DNA of 64,000 nucleotides, from NCBI GenBank assembly GCA_964573015.1, contig CAZNHZ010000003.1, positions 23,823 through 87,822 of the forward strand, in the 5' to 3' direction. Of this stretch, positions 50,362 through 58,208 are shown piece by piece. The notes under the pieces were generated by a model. That model was given only the letters and a program-made list of their open reading frames with translations. It had not been told where the DNA came from and ran no database searches. Each line of letters starts with the position of its first letter. Position 1 is the first letter of the stretch. Source of the stretch: JAPUDQ01 sp964573015 (GTDB taxonomy: Bacteria > Patescibacteriota > Saccharimonadia > Saccharimonadales > Saccharimonadaceae). The translations under genes and the position numbers were made by a program.

Positions 50362-50427
50362 AATCAAAGTAGATTACAAAAAATCTACCCCGTAAAAGGA
50401 TGGACCTTTTTTCAAGGGGCGGGGTGG

Positions 50428-50433
50428 TATACT
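50428..50433 (+). promoter_or_regulatory. -10 box of the Nudix gene
   Basis: TATACT, exactly 6 nt before the ATG at 50440: a leaderless start. No clear -35. Confidence 0.5.
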
Positions 50434-50439
50434 GGCTAT

Positions 50440-50901
50440 ATGAGTCGCCGAGTCAATGTTAGAGGGGTTATCATTCGTGATGGAAAATTATTTGCTGTGC
50501 GGCATCCGCGGGCCGAGGGTGAGCGGGATTTTTGGTGCACGCCAGGCGGCGGACTCGATGACGGCGAATCACTCGAGGACGGTGTCCGCCGTGAGCTACT
50601 CGAAGAAACCGGCATCGAGGCTCACGTCGGCCGCCTGCTCTTTGTCCAGCAATTCCGTAAGCAGCCCGACAATCACGACCGTCCATATGATGAATTTCTC
50701 GAGTTTTTCTTTGCGATCGACAACCCTGATGATTTCGAACACATCGATCTCGCCCGTACCACCCATGGCAAGACTGAGCTGACGGCCTATGATTTCGTCG
50801 ATCCGACCCAAGTTGATTTCCTACCGGAATTTCTAAAAAACATCGACCTATCTGCCCTGCCCGGTCTCGATACGCCGATGATTGTCAGTGAATTATCATA
50901 A
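50440..50901 (+). CDS. Nudix hydrolase
   Basis: 153 residues from ATG 50440; the frame is open further upstream but there it overlaps the dead transposase. The Nudix box GGGLDDGESLEDGVRRELLEETG is complete, following RDFWCTP. Other motifs: VRGVIIRDGKLFAVRHPRAEG and FVQQFRKQPD. Nudix enzymes hydrolyse nucleoside diphosphates linked to X; the substrate is not predictable. Leaderless start. Confidence 0.9.
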   Translation: MSRRVNVRGVIIRDGKLFAVRHPRAEGERDFWCTPGGGLDDGESLEDGVRRELLEETGIEAHVGRLLFVQQFRKQPDNHDRPYDEFLEFFFAIDNPDDFEHIDLARTTHGKTELTAYDFVDPTQVDFLPEFLKNIDLSALPGLDTPMIVSELS

Positions 50902-50913
50902 ACGATATCGCCA

Positions 50914-50942
50914 TTGACTTCCTTCACACTATTTGCTATAAT
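50914..50942 (+). promoter_or_regulatory. Promoter of the GC-rich unit B
   Basis: TTGACT (50914-50919), 17-nt spacer ending in TGC, TATAAT (50937-50942), with a GACAC-AACAA-GTGTC hairpin at 50954-50968 near the 5' end. The layout matches unit A. Confidence 0.8.
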
Positions 50943-50994
50943 ACATAGATAGCGACACAACAAGTGTCACTTCTCCCTGAGGAAAGGATATGTC

Positions 50995-51114
50995 ATGATG
51001 GCATTCTTGAACGCGCTGCGTTGCTGGCTCACCCAGCCCTACCAGCCGGTGCCCCACCACCCCGCCTCCGAGGCGCACAGCGCCGGCCCGAGCATCGCGC
51101 ACTCGCTCCGCTAG
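50995..51114 (+). CDS. 39-aa peptide gene (GC-rich unit B)
   Basis: ATG 50995 with GAGGAAAGG upstream. The product starts MMAFLNALRCWLTQPYQPVP and ends in SIAHSLR; it is rich in Pro, His and Ala, with no full membrane helix. It is unlike its neighbours in base use and has its own strong promoter, Shine-Dalgarno and terminator, which makes translation likely despite the small size. Function unknown; a secreted peptide or small regulator are options. Confidence 0.6.
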   Translation: MMAFLNALRCWLTQPYQPVPHHPASEAHSAGPSIAHSLR

Positions 51115-51119
51115 GGGAG

Positions 51120-51190
51120 CCGCGCCGGATGGCGGGTGGATGCTCGCAGGTCGTTACAGACCTCGCACCCACCCGCCCCGGCGGTTTTTA
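51120..51190 (+). terminator. Nested terminator of unit B
   Basis: Outer CGCCGG/CCGGCG, then GGCGGGTGG/CCACCCGCC, then an AGGTC/GACCT top hairpin, followed by TTTTTATTG. Confidence 0.85.
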
Positions 51191-51207
51191 TTGTTAAAAT
51201 AAACAAA

Positions 51208-51235
51208 ACCGCCCGCTATCGGTGTAGCGGGCGGT
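51208..51235 (-). terminator. rpsO terminator
   Basis: ACCGCCCGCTA/TAGCGGGCGGT, perfect 11-bp stem, followed on the minus strand by TTTGTTTATTTT. Confidence 0.9.
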
Positions 51236-51254
51236 GATGCAAAGCTATCTCAGA

Positions 51255-51521
51255 TTATTTACGCAGACCAAGTTTGGTGATGATCGCTTGGTATGCGGCG
51301 AAATCTTTGGACTCGAGGTAACGCAGCAATTTCTTGCGGCGTCCTACCATCTGGATCAGACCGCGGCGAGCCATGTTGTCATGCTTGTTCGCCTGCAAGT
51401 GAGCCGTCACCTCTTTGATACGAGCCGTGAGAACTGCGACCTGCGCCTGAGGAGAGCCGACGTCGTTTTTGTGAACCGCGCCGACTTTAAGAGCTTTTAA
51501 CTTGTCTTCTTTGGTAATCAT
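51255..51521 (-). CDS. rpsO: 30S ribosomal protein S15
   Basis: 88 residues: GSPQAQVAVLTARIKEVTAHL, HDNMARRGLIQMVGRRKKLL and YLESKDFAAYQAIITKLGLRK, the S15 signature at its usual length. A TATAGT box on the minus strand (51530-51535, preceded by TGC, with TTTGAA 17 nt further up) ends 8 nt before the ATG, so the leader is almost nil. The usual rpsO-pnp pairing is broken by the 49-51 kb units. Confidence 0.97.
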   Translation of the reverse strand: MITKEDKLKALKVGAVHKNDVGSPQAQVAVLTARIKEVTAHLQANKHDNMARRGLIQMVGRRKKLLRYLESKDFAAYQAIITKLGLRK

Positions 51522-51558
51522 ACTGAGGTACTATAGCATATCAAAGCGTTTTTTCAAA

Positions 51559-51819
51559 CTAATCGTCTGCACACCAGCGATCAAGCCTCTGCAGCGCCTC
51601 CCATATCTTGATAACGTCTGCCGGATGGGCTGCCATATCGCTCTCCAGATACAGCAGCCTCTCCTGATAGCGCCATAAATCGGGATCATTACTCAAGTCA
51701 CCGCGAATAACACCCCTGACAGCTTCATCGATATCGGCTATTTCTTGGAGTGTCAATTCCCTGTCGTCAATAGATGACTGATCGTCGAAATTATCGTCCA
51801 GATCTGTTTCGGTCGTCAT
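51559..51819 (-). CDS. Small acidic hypothetical protein
   Basis: 86 residues, strongly acidic and helical (TETDLDDNFDDQSSIDDREL, QEIADIDEAVRGVIRGDLS, then RYQERLLYLESDMA). No membrane segment and no known motif. It lies 33 nt after another orphan on the same strand, so the two may share the promoter at 52126-52154. Confidence 0.65.
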   Translation of the reverse strand: MTTETDLDDNFDDQSSIDDRELTLQEIADIDEAVRGVIRGDLSNDPDLWRYQERLLYLESDMAAHPADVIKIWEALQRLDRWCADD

Positions 51820-51852
51820 CTTGCCCAGCGTTTCATCGTAGTAGATCGAGAT

Positions 51853-52116
51853 CTACTTTTTGATCTCGCCGTCTCTCATGACAACGCTGACGACCTCACC
51901 GAGTTCCCTGCCGTCCTCGTCCTGAATCGGCGGGATATAGGTGATGCTCTCAATATCATGCTTTTTAAGCGGCGGAATCGAGTCAATCGTAAACGCATGA
52001 CCCCCGCCAAGCTGCTCTTCATACTCACCATGCAGCAGACAGTGATTGGCGAGACCTATATAAATACCCTTTAGGCCAAAAGGTATTCTCTCAAAGCCAG
52101 GATTTTGAGATTCCAT
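51853..52116 (-). CDS. Small hypothetical protein
   Basis: 87 residues, soluble, with EEQLGGGHAFTIDSIPPLKK and ELGEVVSVVMRDGEIKK at the C-terminus; beta-rich by eye. No known family. A perfect promoter gives a leader of only 2-3 nt before the ATG. Confidence 0.7.
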   Translation of the reverse strand: MESQNPGFERIPFGLKGIYIGLANHCLLHGEYEEQLGGGHAFTIDSIPPLKKHDIESITYIPPIQDEDGRELGEVVSVVMRDGEIKK

Positions 52117-52125
52117 AACTATTAT

Positions 52126-52154
52126 ATTATAGCAAATTTACAGTGTTCTGTCAA
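52126..52154 (-). promoter_or_regulatory. Consensus promoter of the two orphans
   Basis: Minus strand: TTGACA (52149-52154), 17-nt spacer ending in TGC, TATAAT (52126-52131), ATG 9 nt beyond. It overlaps the -35 region of the divergent gene. Confidence 0.8.
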
Positions 52155-52165
52155 TTTTACCCCTG

Positions 52166-52195
52166 TTGCCAAAATCGCTTATCTGTGTCTATACT
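52166..52195 (+). promoter_or_regulatory. Promoter of the proline-rich protein gene
   Basis: TTGCCA (52166-52171), 18 nt, TATACT (52190-52195), then 6 nt to the ATG at 52202: leaderless. Confidence 0.6.
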
Positions 52196-52201
52196 GGCGA
52201 T

Positions 52202-53890
52202 ATGAACAGAGATGATGAGGATTGGCGAATCGAGCGAGCGGGCGAATATCTGTCTGAGCGGCCTGAGCTGGAACCTGTCGACAAACCACGCCGGCCGTGG
52301 TCGATTTTTGATATTTTTCGACGCGATCGCGAGGATGAAAACGCACCGGACGAGCCGAAACGAAAACGTCATGCCAAGGAACTCAAAAAAGCTGCCAAAA
52401 TTCACGCCCGAGACGTCATAACACCGGAGCCAAATGAGACAGCCGACGATATCGGCCGCAAGGTCAAACGACGCTGGCGCGAGCAATTGTTTGAGCGATC
52501 GCGTCGTCATGCCACACAGTTGCGCCAACAAGAAACCAACGGCCCGCTGAGCGGCTATCAGGTGGCTCAGCTGATGGTGGCCGAGCGGTTGCTCCAGCTC
52601 GATCATTTTTTGCATACGCCGGCGCTGCCCAAAGCCGAGAAAAAAGCCATCAAAACCTCGATTGATTTCCTCGGGCTGCTATCTGACAAGCTGGAAAATC
52701 CAACGCATATTATGCCGCCGGAGATCGAGAACATCTACGAACACATCACCGCCGAGACTGAGCCGTTGCCCGAGGCGACAGACGCGCCAGAGCCCATAAC
52801 GGCAGCCACTGAGCAAGAGACCGACCAAAAGCTAGAGCCGGAGTCGGCCAAAGTCAGCGAGCAAATACCGCCAACCGATCCGCAGCCGTCCGCCAAACCG
52901 AACGCGCAATCTAAACCTGCCCATGTCGGGCAGCCGTCCGCCAAACCGACGACTCGTACAATGCCACCGCCGCCGTCAACCCAAGCGCCCCCGTCACGAC
53001 CGCCAGCTGTTACGCCGCCAACCTCATCCTCGCCGCCTCAGTCGGAGGCAAAACCGGCTGATGAGCCGCCAAAACCCAAACGCTACGGTTCATTTGTTGC
53101 CCGTCTAGTAAAAATATCGCAAGCGGCCGCCGATAAGCCGCTGATTGCCGTGCCCGGGCCCGGTCTGCCGATCGATACTCTCAGGCAACCGTCAAGGACA
53201 CTAAACGAAACGGCTTCACCGTTGGTATCCTCGTTGTCTAAGCCGAGTCGCGCTCCGACGCGTCCCTCACCGACACCTAGGACGGCAGCTGTCGGGCCGG
53301 ATGTTATTGAATCACCAAACGTGACTCAACGAATGGAAAAAACCGTTGCGGCCGCGCATAACTTAACCTCATTGTCGCCACAGGTGGAGACAGCTTCGCT
53401 ATCACAGCCAAACAAGCCGTTCGTGTTTTGGTCAACTACCGAGCTGCTGCGCGAAGCGGCTACAATCTCGATCGGCCCCGGTCATTACCTGCAACGGGCT
53501 TACCAAAGCGGTGAAATCGACCGTGACGGTTTGATATCGGTCATCAAGGCTTACCAGCGCGGCCAAAATCATCAGCTCAAATACCGTGAGCTACGTGAAT
53601 TGTACCGTCTTCGCCGTCAGACCGGCAGTCTCGAAGCAGCCCGCTCGACAATTGGGGATGCTGCTCCGCCCCCTATGGTAGCCCAGCCTCACTCATCGCC
53701 GCCGGACAAAACAATCCCAAGCCCGCAATCAGTCACCAAACAGCCGAGCTCAGTGAATGATCTGCTGACAGCAATTCGCCAGCGATCACTGTCCGGACAG
53801 CGCAAAAACGTCATCAGGCCCATCACCGAACTCATTATCGCTATCGCGCTCAGTGCGGCAGTTATCGGAGTGCTATTTCTGACGTTATAG
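52202..53890 (+). CDS. Proline-rich, tail-anchored protein
   Basis: 562 residues from ATG 52202, fixed by the leaderless promoter; an in-frame ATG 12 codons up lies in that promoter. The N-terminal 180 residues are charged and helical (DWRIERAGEYLSERPELEPV, RRWREQLFERSRRHATQLRQ). About 190-400 is Pro/Ser/Thr-rich and disordered. A helical segment near 410-480 (FWSTTELLREAATISIGPGH, LKYRELRELYRLRRQTGSLE) is followed by one C-terminal helix (about 540-560, ELIIAIALSAAVIGVLFLTL), so the protein should be anchored with its bulk inside the cell. The function is unknown. The 3' end overlaps truB by 29 nt, convergently. Confidence 0.8.
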   Translation: MNRDDEDWRIERAGEYLSERPELEPVDKPRRPWSIFDIFRRDREDENAPDEPKRKRHAKELKKAAKIHARDVITPEPNETADDIGRKVKRRWREQLFERSRRHATQLRQQETNGPLSGYQVAQLMVAERLLQLDHFLHTPALPKAEKKAIKTSIDFLGLLSDKLENPTHIMPPEIENIYEHITAETEPLPEATDAPEPITAATEQETDQKLEPESAKVSEQIPPTDPQPSAKPNAQSKPAHVGQPSAKPTTRTMPPPPSTQAPPSRPPAVTPPTSSSPPQSEAKPADEPPKPKRYGSFVARLVKISQAAADKPLIAVPGPGLPIDTLRQPSRTLNETASPLVSSLSKPSRAPTRPSPTPRTAAVGPDVIESPNVTQRMEKTVAAAHNLTSLSPQVETASLSQPNKPFVFWSTTELLREAATISIGPGHYLQRAYQSGEIDRDGLISVIKAYQRGQNHQLKYRELRELYRLRRQTGSLEAARSTIGDAAPPPMVAQPHSSPPDKTIPSPQSVTKQPSSVNDLLTAIRQRSLSGQRKNVIRPITELIIAIALSAAVIGVLFLTL

Positions 53891-54623
53891 CCGGATCATC
53901 AATCGCTCGTGCGTTATCGACACTGTGATTTGCTATGCAGGTGCGACGGAGCTGCAAGCAGTAAGCGCCGGTGCCAAGTGCCTCACCGATGTCGGCGGCA
54001 AGCGTCCGTATATAGGTGCCGCTGCTAACGTGCGCACGGACACGCAGCTCCGGATATGTGTAATTTATAAGATCAAGAGAATGAATCGTAACCTGGCGCG
54101 ATGGCATCTCGACTAACTTACCTGCCCGCGCGAGCTTGTAGGCACGCTGACCGCCTATCTTGATCGCACTGTGCATCGGCGGAATCTGCGTAATCTCACC
54201 GATAAACTGCCGCAAAACCCTGTTGACTTCCAGCCGCGTCGGCTCGGCCCCTTGCTTCTTCAGATGGAATTGGCTTTCCCCTATTTCTCCTTCTTTCGGT
54301 CTCTCAGTCTCCCCGTCTGCGGTCTTTGTGATTTCCCCCTCAGGGTCACCGGTCGTACTCGTCTGCCCCAGCCGGATAGTCGCCTCGTAGACCTTGTCGA
54401 GCTTGAGAAATTCGTCCGAACGTGAGCAGGCATCACCGAGTAAGATGATGACAAGTCCGGTCGCAAACGGATCAAGCGTGCCGGTGTGACCGACCCGCAG
54501 CTGGCGTTTGGTCGGTTTTTCACCCCGTGACTGGTACTGAGCGCGAATCATACCGCGGATTTTGGCCACGACATCAAAACTGGTCCAACCAGCCGGCTTG
54601 TCGATAAGCAGGATGTTTTTCAT
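53862..54623 (-). CDS. truB: tRNA pseudouridine-55 synthase TruB
   Basis: 253 residues from MKNILLIDKPAGWTSF (ATG 54621-54623; another ATG directly before it). The catalytic Asp is in RVGHTGTLDPFATGLV; also IPPMHSAIKIGGQRAYKLAR and VSSGTYIRTLAADIGEALG. A Glu/Lys-rich insert of about 30 residues (GEITKTADGETERPKEGEIG and on) sits after the QTSTTGDPEG motif, coded by a purine-rich tract at 54275-54345 that looks foreign to the family. It makes psi55 in the T loop of tRNAs. Confidence 0.95.
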   Translation of the reverse strand: MKNILLIDKPAGWTSFDVVAKIRGMIRAQYQSRGEKPTKRQLRVGHTGTLDPFATGLVIILLGDACSRSDEFLKLDKVYEATIRLGQTSTTGDPEGEITKTADGETERPKEGEIGESQFHLKKQGAEPTRLEVNRVLRQFIGEITQIPPMHSAIKIGGQRAYKLARAGKLVEMPSRQVTIHSLDLINYTYPELRVRAHVSSGTYIRTLAADIGEALGTGAYCLQLRRTCIANHSVDNARAIDDPAITSEIALR

Positions 54624-54685
54624 CATTTCATAGTGTACCCTATGACTGGTCAAAATACCGCGGCCAAGCCGAGGGGTATTACGCG

Positions 54686-56659
54686 CTACTGGCCGGGAAT
54701 ACGAAATTGGCCGGGGGCGGCAGCGGCCGGAGGCTGTGGACTCGGTACTGGTGGCGTGTACGGCGAGTTGGGGTTGCCAAAACCCTGGCCGCGATTCTCA
54801 GGACTGACATTTAGATTGACGTGCTGACTATTTATCTGATGAGTGTTGTCGCGTCCGCGCTGTTCGGGCGGCACGCCGACAAAAGTAGTGTTAGCAAACG
54901 AGCTACCGGGTAGCGGCGGCAAGGTCGAAAAATCGGGCATAATCGGCACCGGCGGTATCGGCGGCATAGGAGCTTGTCCGGCGGCAGGTGCCAGAGCCGG
55001 AGCGGCTGGCGGCTCAGGCTGAGCTACCGGCGACTCAACAGCTGGCGGCGCTGCAAAAGTCGGCGGTTGCGCCGGTTCGGCGGCAGCTTGCGGCATGGCG
55101 CTAAGGGCTTGATTGACAGCATCACGGGCAGCATCGAGTGGATTTACTTTGAGTGCCGGAGCTCCGGCAGGTGGCGTGTCGGCAGGCGCGGCCTTATCGG
55201 CGGGTACGGTGGTATCGGCAGCCGGACTTGCGGCATCGGGTGACACCGGTACTTCAGAGAACGGAGTGGAGGGCTGTGTACCAGTCATTTCATAGTCAAA
55301 AACATCTACCGACGGTGGCTCTGCCGTCGTGCCGCCATCGTGAATCGATCGGCTGCCGGGTCGAGTACCGGGGTCTTCGTAGCCGACAATCGGGCGTTTG
55401 CGCGTCTCGACCTTGAGCGGTGGCTGCGGCGGCAATTGATCAATCACCGGGTCGGCTGCCGGCAGTGCGGTAGCTTCGGTTGACGTGGGAGCGGTGCGCC
55501 AATCACTAAGGGTCGATGGCGTCGTAGCCGGTGTCTGGTTTTCAGTTGCAGCCAATAAATCATTTCGCAGTTCATCTGGCAGTGTCGCGCCCGCAACCGG
55601 CGCAGCCGTATCAGCGGTTTGTGCATCTGAAGTCGGCTGTTGATCGGCGGTAAATGCCTGATCGTCATTTGGTTGGGCCGCCGCGGTCACCGAATTGTCA
55701 GCGACCGGGTTTTCCGGCTGGTCGGCGATTGGCTGAGCTTCGGTTTCGGACTGCACCTCGTCCGCTATATCGCCCATAGTCGGCTCAGCAGTCTCGGCGG
55801 AAGGAGCCGGCTGGCTATCAACAAGCAGCGGCTTGGTTTCGCCGGTTTCATCTTTTGGCGAAAACACCAGTTCGGAATTATCAGTCAATTTGTGCGACTT
55901 TGAGCCGGCAGCCGCCGAAAGTTGCTCGGCGATCAGCTGCTGATTGGCACCGGCGGCCATCAACTGCGCCGACATTGTCATAACCCGCGGGCTGGTGTGT
56001 TCGTTGCTAAATCGGTCGGTTGCCGCGACAATACCGGTGAGCAACGCTGTGGCTATTTGTTCATCGAGCAGATTTGGCTGCAAGGCTTCGCTGAGACTCA
56101 TCAACATTTCACATAGGCTGCTGGCTTTGTCATCACTCCAATCAATTGTGCCCACCGGACCGGCAGCCGGTTTGATATTGATCGTCGCCGTCGCCGCATC
56201 GTGCAAGATACGACCGTGAGCGGCAATCGCGCTATCGAAATCATTTTGACGCTCGACGCCCAGAGCCAGGATAAGATCAACGTTGAGATCGCCCTCGCTA
56301 AATTCGAGGTCTTTTTGAGTAATCGTGGTTTTGTATGGCGTGATGTAGATACGAACGACATCGCCCTCGACTTTGTAGCGCAGACGATCAGCTTTTTCTT
56401 TGTCGAGCGCAATTATGAAATCGCGCAGACTGCTGACCGTACCCTCAAAGTTCTTCTCGGGCTCCAGAAACGAAATAGCCGGCGGTATCGCACCGGAAAA
56501 CACAGCCGTGGCGTGCTTGTCGAGCTTGTTTAGCATCAGGCTAAAGCCAAGCGCTGCTGCCAGTGCATCAACCGACGGATTGTGCGATACGGTCACAAGT
56601 ATATTGGTTGCCTGCTTGATTGCATCAACGATTGCGCTTTTGGGGTTTGACGTTTCCAT
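54686..56659 (-). CDS. DHH-phosphoesterase-like protein, catalytic motifs lost, Pro-rich tail
   Basis: 657 residues. The first 220 follow the NrnA/DHH layout: ILVTVSHNPSVDALAAALGF in the place of HxNPDxDA, LGVERQNDFDSAI, then GRILHDAATATINIKP where DHH should be, and LLTGIVAATDRFSNEHTSPR VM. DHH itself and one Asp of the first motif are missing, so phosphodiesterase activity is doubtful. Residues 270-657 are Pro/Ala/Thr-rich and disordered, ending PGQFRIPGQ. No signal or membrane helix is seen. AAAGAG precedes the ATG. It may be a scaffold. Confidence 0.75.
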   Translation of the reverse strand: METSNPKSAIVDAIKQATNILVTVSHNPSVDALAAALGFSLMLNKLDKHATAVFSGAIPPAISFLEPEKNFEGTVSSLRDFIIALDKEKADRLRYKVEGDVVRIYITPYKTTITQKDLEFSEGDLNVDLILALGVERQNDFDSAIAAHGRILHDAATATINIKPAAGPVGTIDWSDDKASSLCEMLMSLSEALQPNLLDEQIATALLTGIVAATDRFSNEHTSPRVMTMSAQLMAAGANQQLIAEQLSAAAGSKSHKLTDNSELVFSPKDETGETKPLLVDSQPAPSAETAEPTMGDIADEVQSETEAQPIADQPENPVADNSVTAAAQPNDDQAFTADQQPTSDAQTADTAAPVAGATLPDELRNDLLAATENQTPATTPSTLSDWRTAPTSTEATALPAADPVIDQLPPQPPLKVETRKRPIVGYEDPGTRPGSRSIHDGGTTAEPPSVDVFDYEMTGTQPSTPFSEVPVSPDAASPAADTTVPADKAAPADTPPAGAPALKVNPLDAARDAVNQALSAMPQAAAEPAQPPTFAAPPAVESPVAQPEPPAAPALAPAAGQAPMPPIPPVPIMPDFSTLPPLPGSSFANTTFVGVPPEQRGRDNTHQINSQHVNLNVSPENRGQGFGNPNSPYTPPVPSPQPPAAAAPGQFRIPGQ

Positions 56660-56739
56660 CTCTTTATTTGTTTATTTTAGGTACTTTCCATCACTGTAGC
56701 ATAAGAGGAATAGTCGAGTCAATGGTTTTATATAAAATC

Positions 56740-56768
56740 TTTACAGATAGTAACAGATACGGTATAGT
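56740..56768 (+). promoter_or_regulatory. rpsT promoter
   Basis: TTTACA (56740-56745), 17 nt, TATAGT (56763-56768). Confidence 0.7.
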
Positions 56769-56817
56769 AGACGCTTGAATTATATACAAACTGATTAGCT
56801 AACTTATAAGGAGCCCT

Positions 56818-57207
56818 ATGCCAATCATCAAATCCGCGATCAAGCGTGCCCGCCAAGCCGTCGTCCGGCGTGAGCGCAACCAAAACACCAAAAAAGACGT
56901 CAAATCGGCCGTTAAGGCCTTTCAAGCCAAACCATCTGCCGGCACCCTCAGCGAAGCCCAGAGTGCTATCGACACTGCTGTCAAAAAAAACGTGCTCAAC
57001 GCCCGCACTGCCGCCCGCCGCAAATCAGCTCTGAGCAAAGTCGCCAAAGCCGCCGGTGTCAAACTTGCCAGCGGCAGCACCAAAAAAGCCGCTCCGGCCA
57101 AAAAAGCTCCCACCAAAACCGCTGCAAAACCGGCTGCAAAGAAGGCCCCTGCTAAGAAGTCAGTCGCGAAAAAACCTGCAGCCAAAAAAGCCACTGCCAA
57201 GAAATAG
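56818..57207 (+). CDS. rpsT: 30S ribosomal protein S20 with histone-like Lys/Ala tail
   Basis: 129 residues. The first 85 are S20: PIIKSAIKRARQAVVRRERN and LNARTAARRKSALSKVAKAAG. The last 45 are repeats of the AAKKAP/APAKK kind (KKAAPAKKAPTKTAAKPAAK), similar to histone H1 or HU-tail sequences; ordinary S20 ends near residue 88. The tail is in frame with no sign of fusion at the DNA level. It may give extra rRNA or DNA binding. AAGGAG lies before the ATG. Confidence 0.95.
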   Translation: MPIIKSAIKRARQAVVRRERNQNTKKDVKSAVKAFQAKPSAGTLSEAQSAIDTAVKKNVLNARTAARRKSALSKVAKAAGVKLASGSTKKAAPAKKAPTKTAAKPAAKKAPAKKSVAKKPAAKKATAKK

Positions 57208-57231
57208 TATTTTGTTTTTTGCTCAGCACTT

Positions 57232-57260
57232 ACTACCCCGTTCTATGCGGGGTAGTTTTA
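57232..57260 (+). terminator. rpsT terminator
   Basis: ACTACCCCG-TTCTATG-CGGGGTAGT, perfect 9-bp stem, followed by TTTTA. It overlaps the last bases of the convergent holA. Confidence 0.9.
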
Positions 57261-58166
57261 TAATGAGCCGATAGCAGACTCGATAACTGTCCAGGGGTTA
57301 CTGCCGGTTGATTTGAGTTGGTGATCGCACTTCGTCATGACCTCAATCATGTGTGCTAAACGCCGTTGGTCAATCATACGAGCCAATGCGAGCGTTTTTT
57401 GCGCCACAAACGGATGAATCCCAGCATCTTTGGCAATGATTGCCGCCGGACGATGGTCGGCACTCACGCAAAGCGCCAACGCATAGAGCTGTGAACTGAG
57501 TAACCCCATAAATTTGTACGGGTCTTCCACCATCTTGACGATCGCCAGTGCCTGCACTGCATCATCGCGCCGCCCCGATAATGTTGCATCTAGGAGATCA
57601 AACACACTTGCGCTCGGATGAGGCTCAATAAGATCAGTGATGAGTTGGCGAGACAATGGCTGCTGACTCATCGCCAATTTAGCGAGATCATTATGTAAAC
57701 GCCACTGATCAGTACCGCTACGCTCCACCATGTACTGTGCCAGTTCATGATTAAGATCAATCCCTTGTCGTCTCGCCTCAGTTTGTAACCATGAGATCGT
57801 CGCTCGCTCATCAAGCAGCTTGCACTCTTGTACATCAGCATGTTTTTGGAGCCATTTGAATGTCCGCGTACGTTTATCTGGCTTGAACTCAATCAGTAAC
57901 AGATCTACATCTCCAAATTTTTCGAGATTGTCGCCCAGATCTTCCCATAGTTGCTTGTTAGCACTTGCATCGCGAATAATTGTCAGCTTGCTATCGGCAA
58001 ATAAACTCTGTCCTTGCAAAAGTTGTGGCAGATCAGCAGTCGAGACGTCACTGCCCTCAAGTATGGTTACTGCGTGCTGGCCGTGTTCGGCAATAAACTC
58101 ATCGCGCGCCCGCTCATAGCTCCTGGTGCGGGCGTAATCGTTTTCTCCGTAAAATAGCTGAATCAT
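57258..58166 (-). CDS. holA: DNA polymerase III subunit delta
   Basis: 302 residues with the HolA pattern: MIQLFYGENDYARTRSYERA (nucleotide-fold start without a true P-loop), LLQGQSLFADSKLTIIRDAS, the FKPDKRTRTFKWLQKHA region, SGTDQWRLHNDLAKLAM and SVFDLLDATLSGRRDDAVQA. The delta subunit opens the beta clamp within the clamp loader. It is slightly shorter than the usual 330-340. Confidence 0.9.
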   Translation of the reverse strand: MIQLFYGENDYARTRSYERARDEFIAEHGQHAVTILEGSDVSTADLPQLLQGQSLFADSKLTIIRDASANKQLWEDLGDNLEKFGDVDLLLIEFKPDKRTRTFKWLQKHADVQECKLLDERATISWLQTEARRQGIDLNHELAQYMVERSGTDQWRLHNDLAKLAMSQQPLSRQLITDLIEPHPSASVFDLLDATLSGRRDDAVQALAIVKMVEDPYKFMGLLSSQLYALALCVSADHRPAAIIAKDAGIHPFVAQKTLALARMIDQRRLAHMIEVMTKCDHQLKSTGSNPWTVIESAIGSL

Positions 58167-58208
58167 AGTCTATTTACCATTTTACAATTCACATATGTCA
58201 TTGATTTT

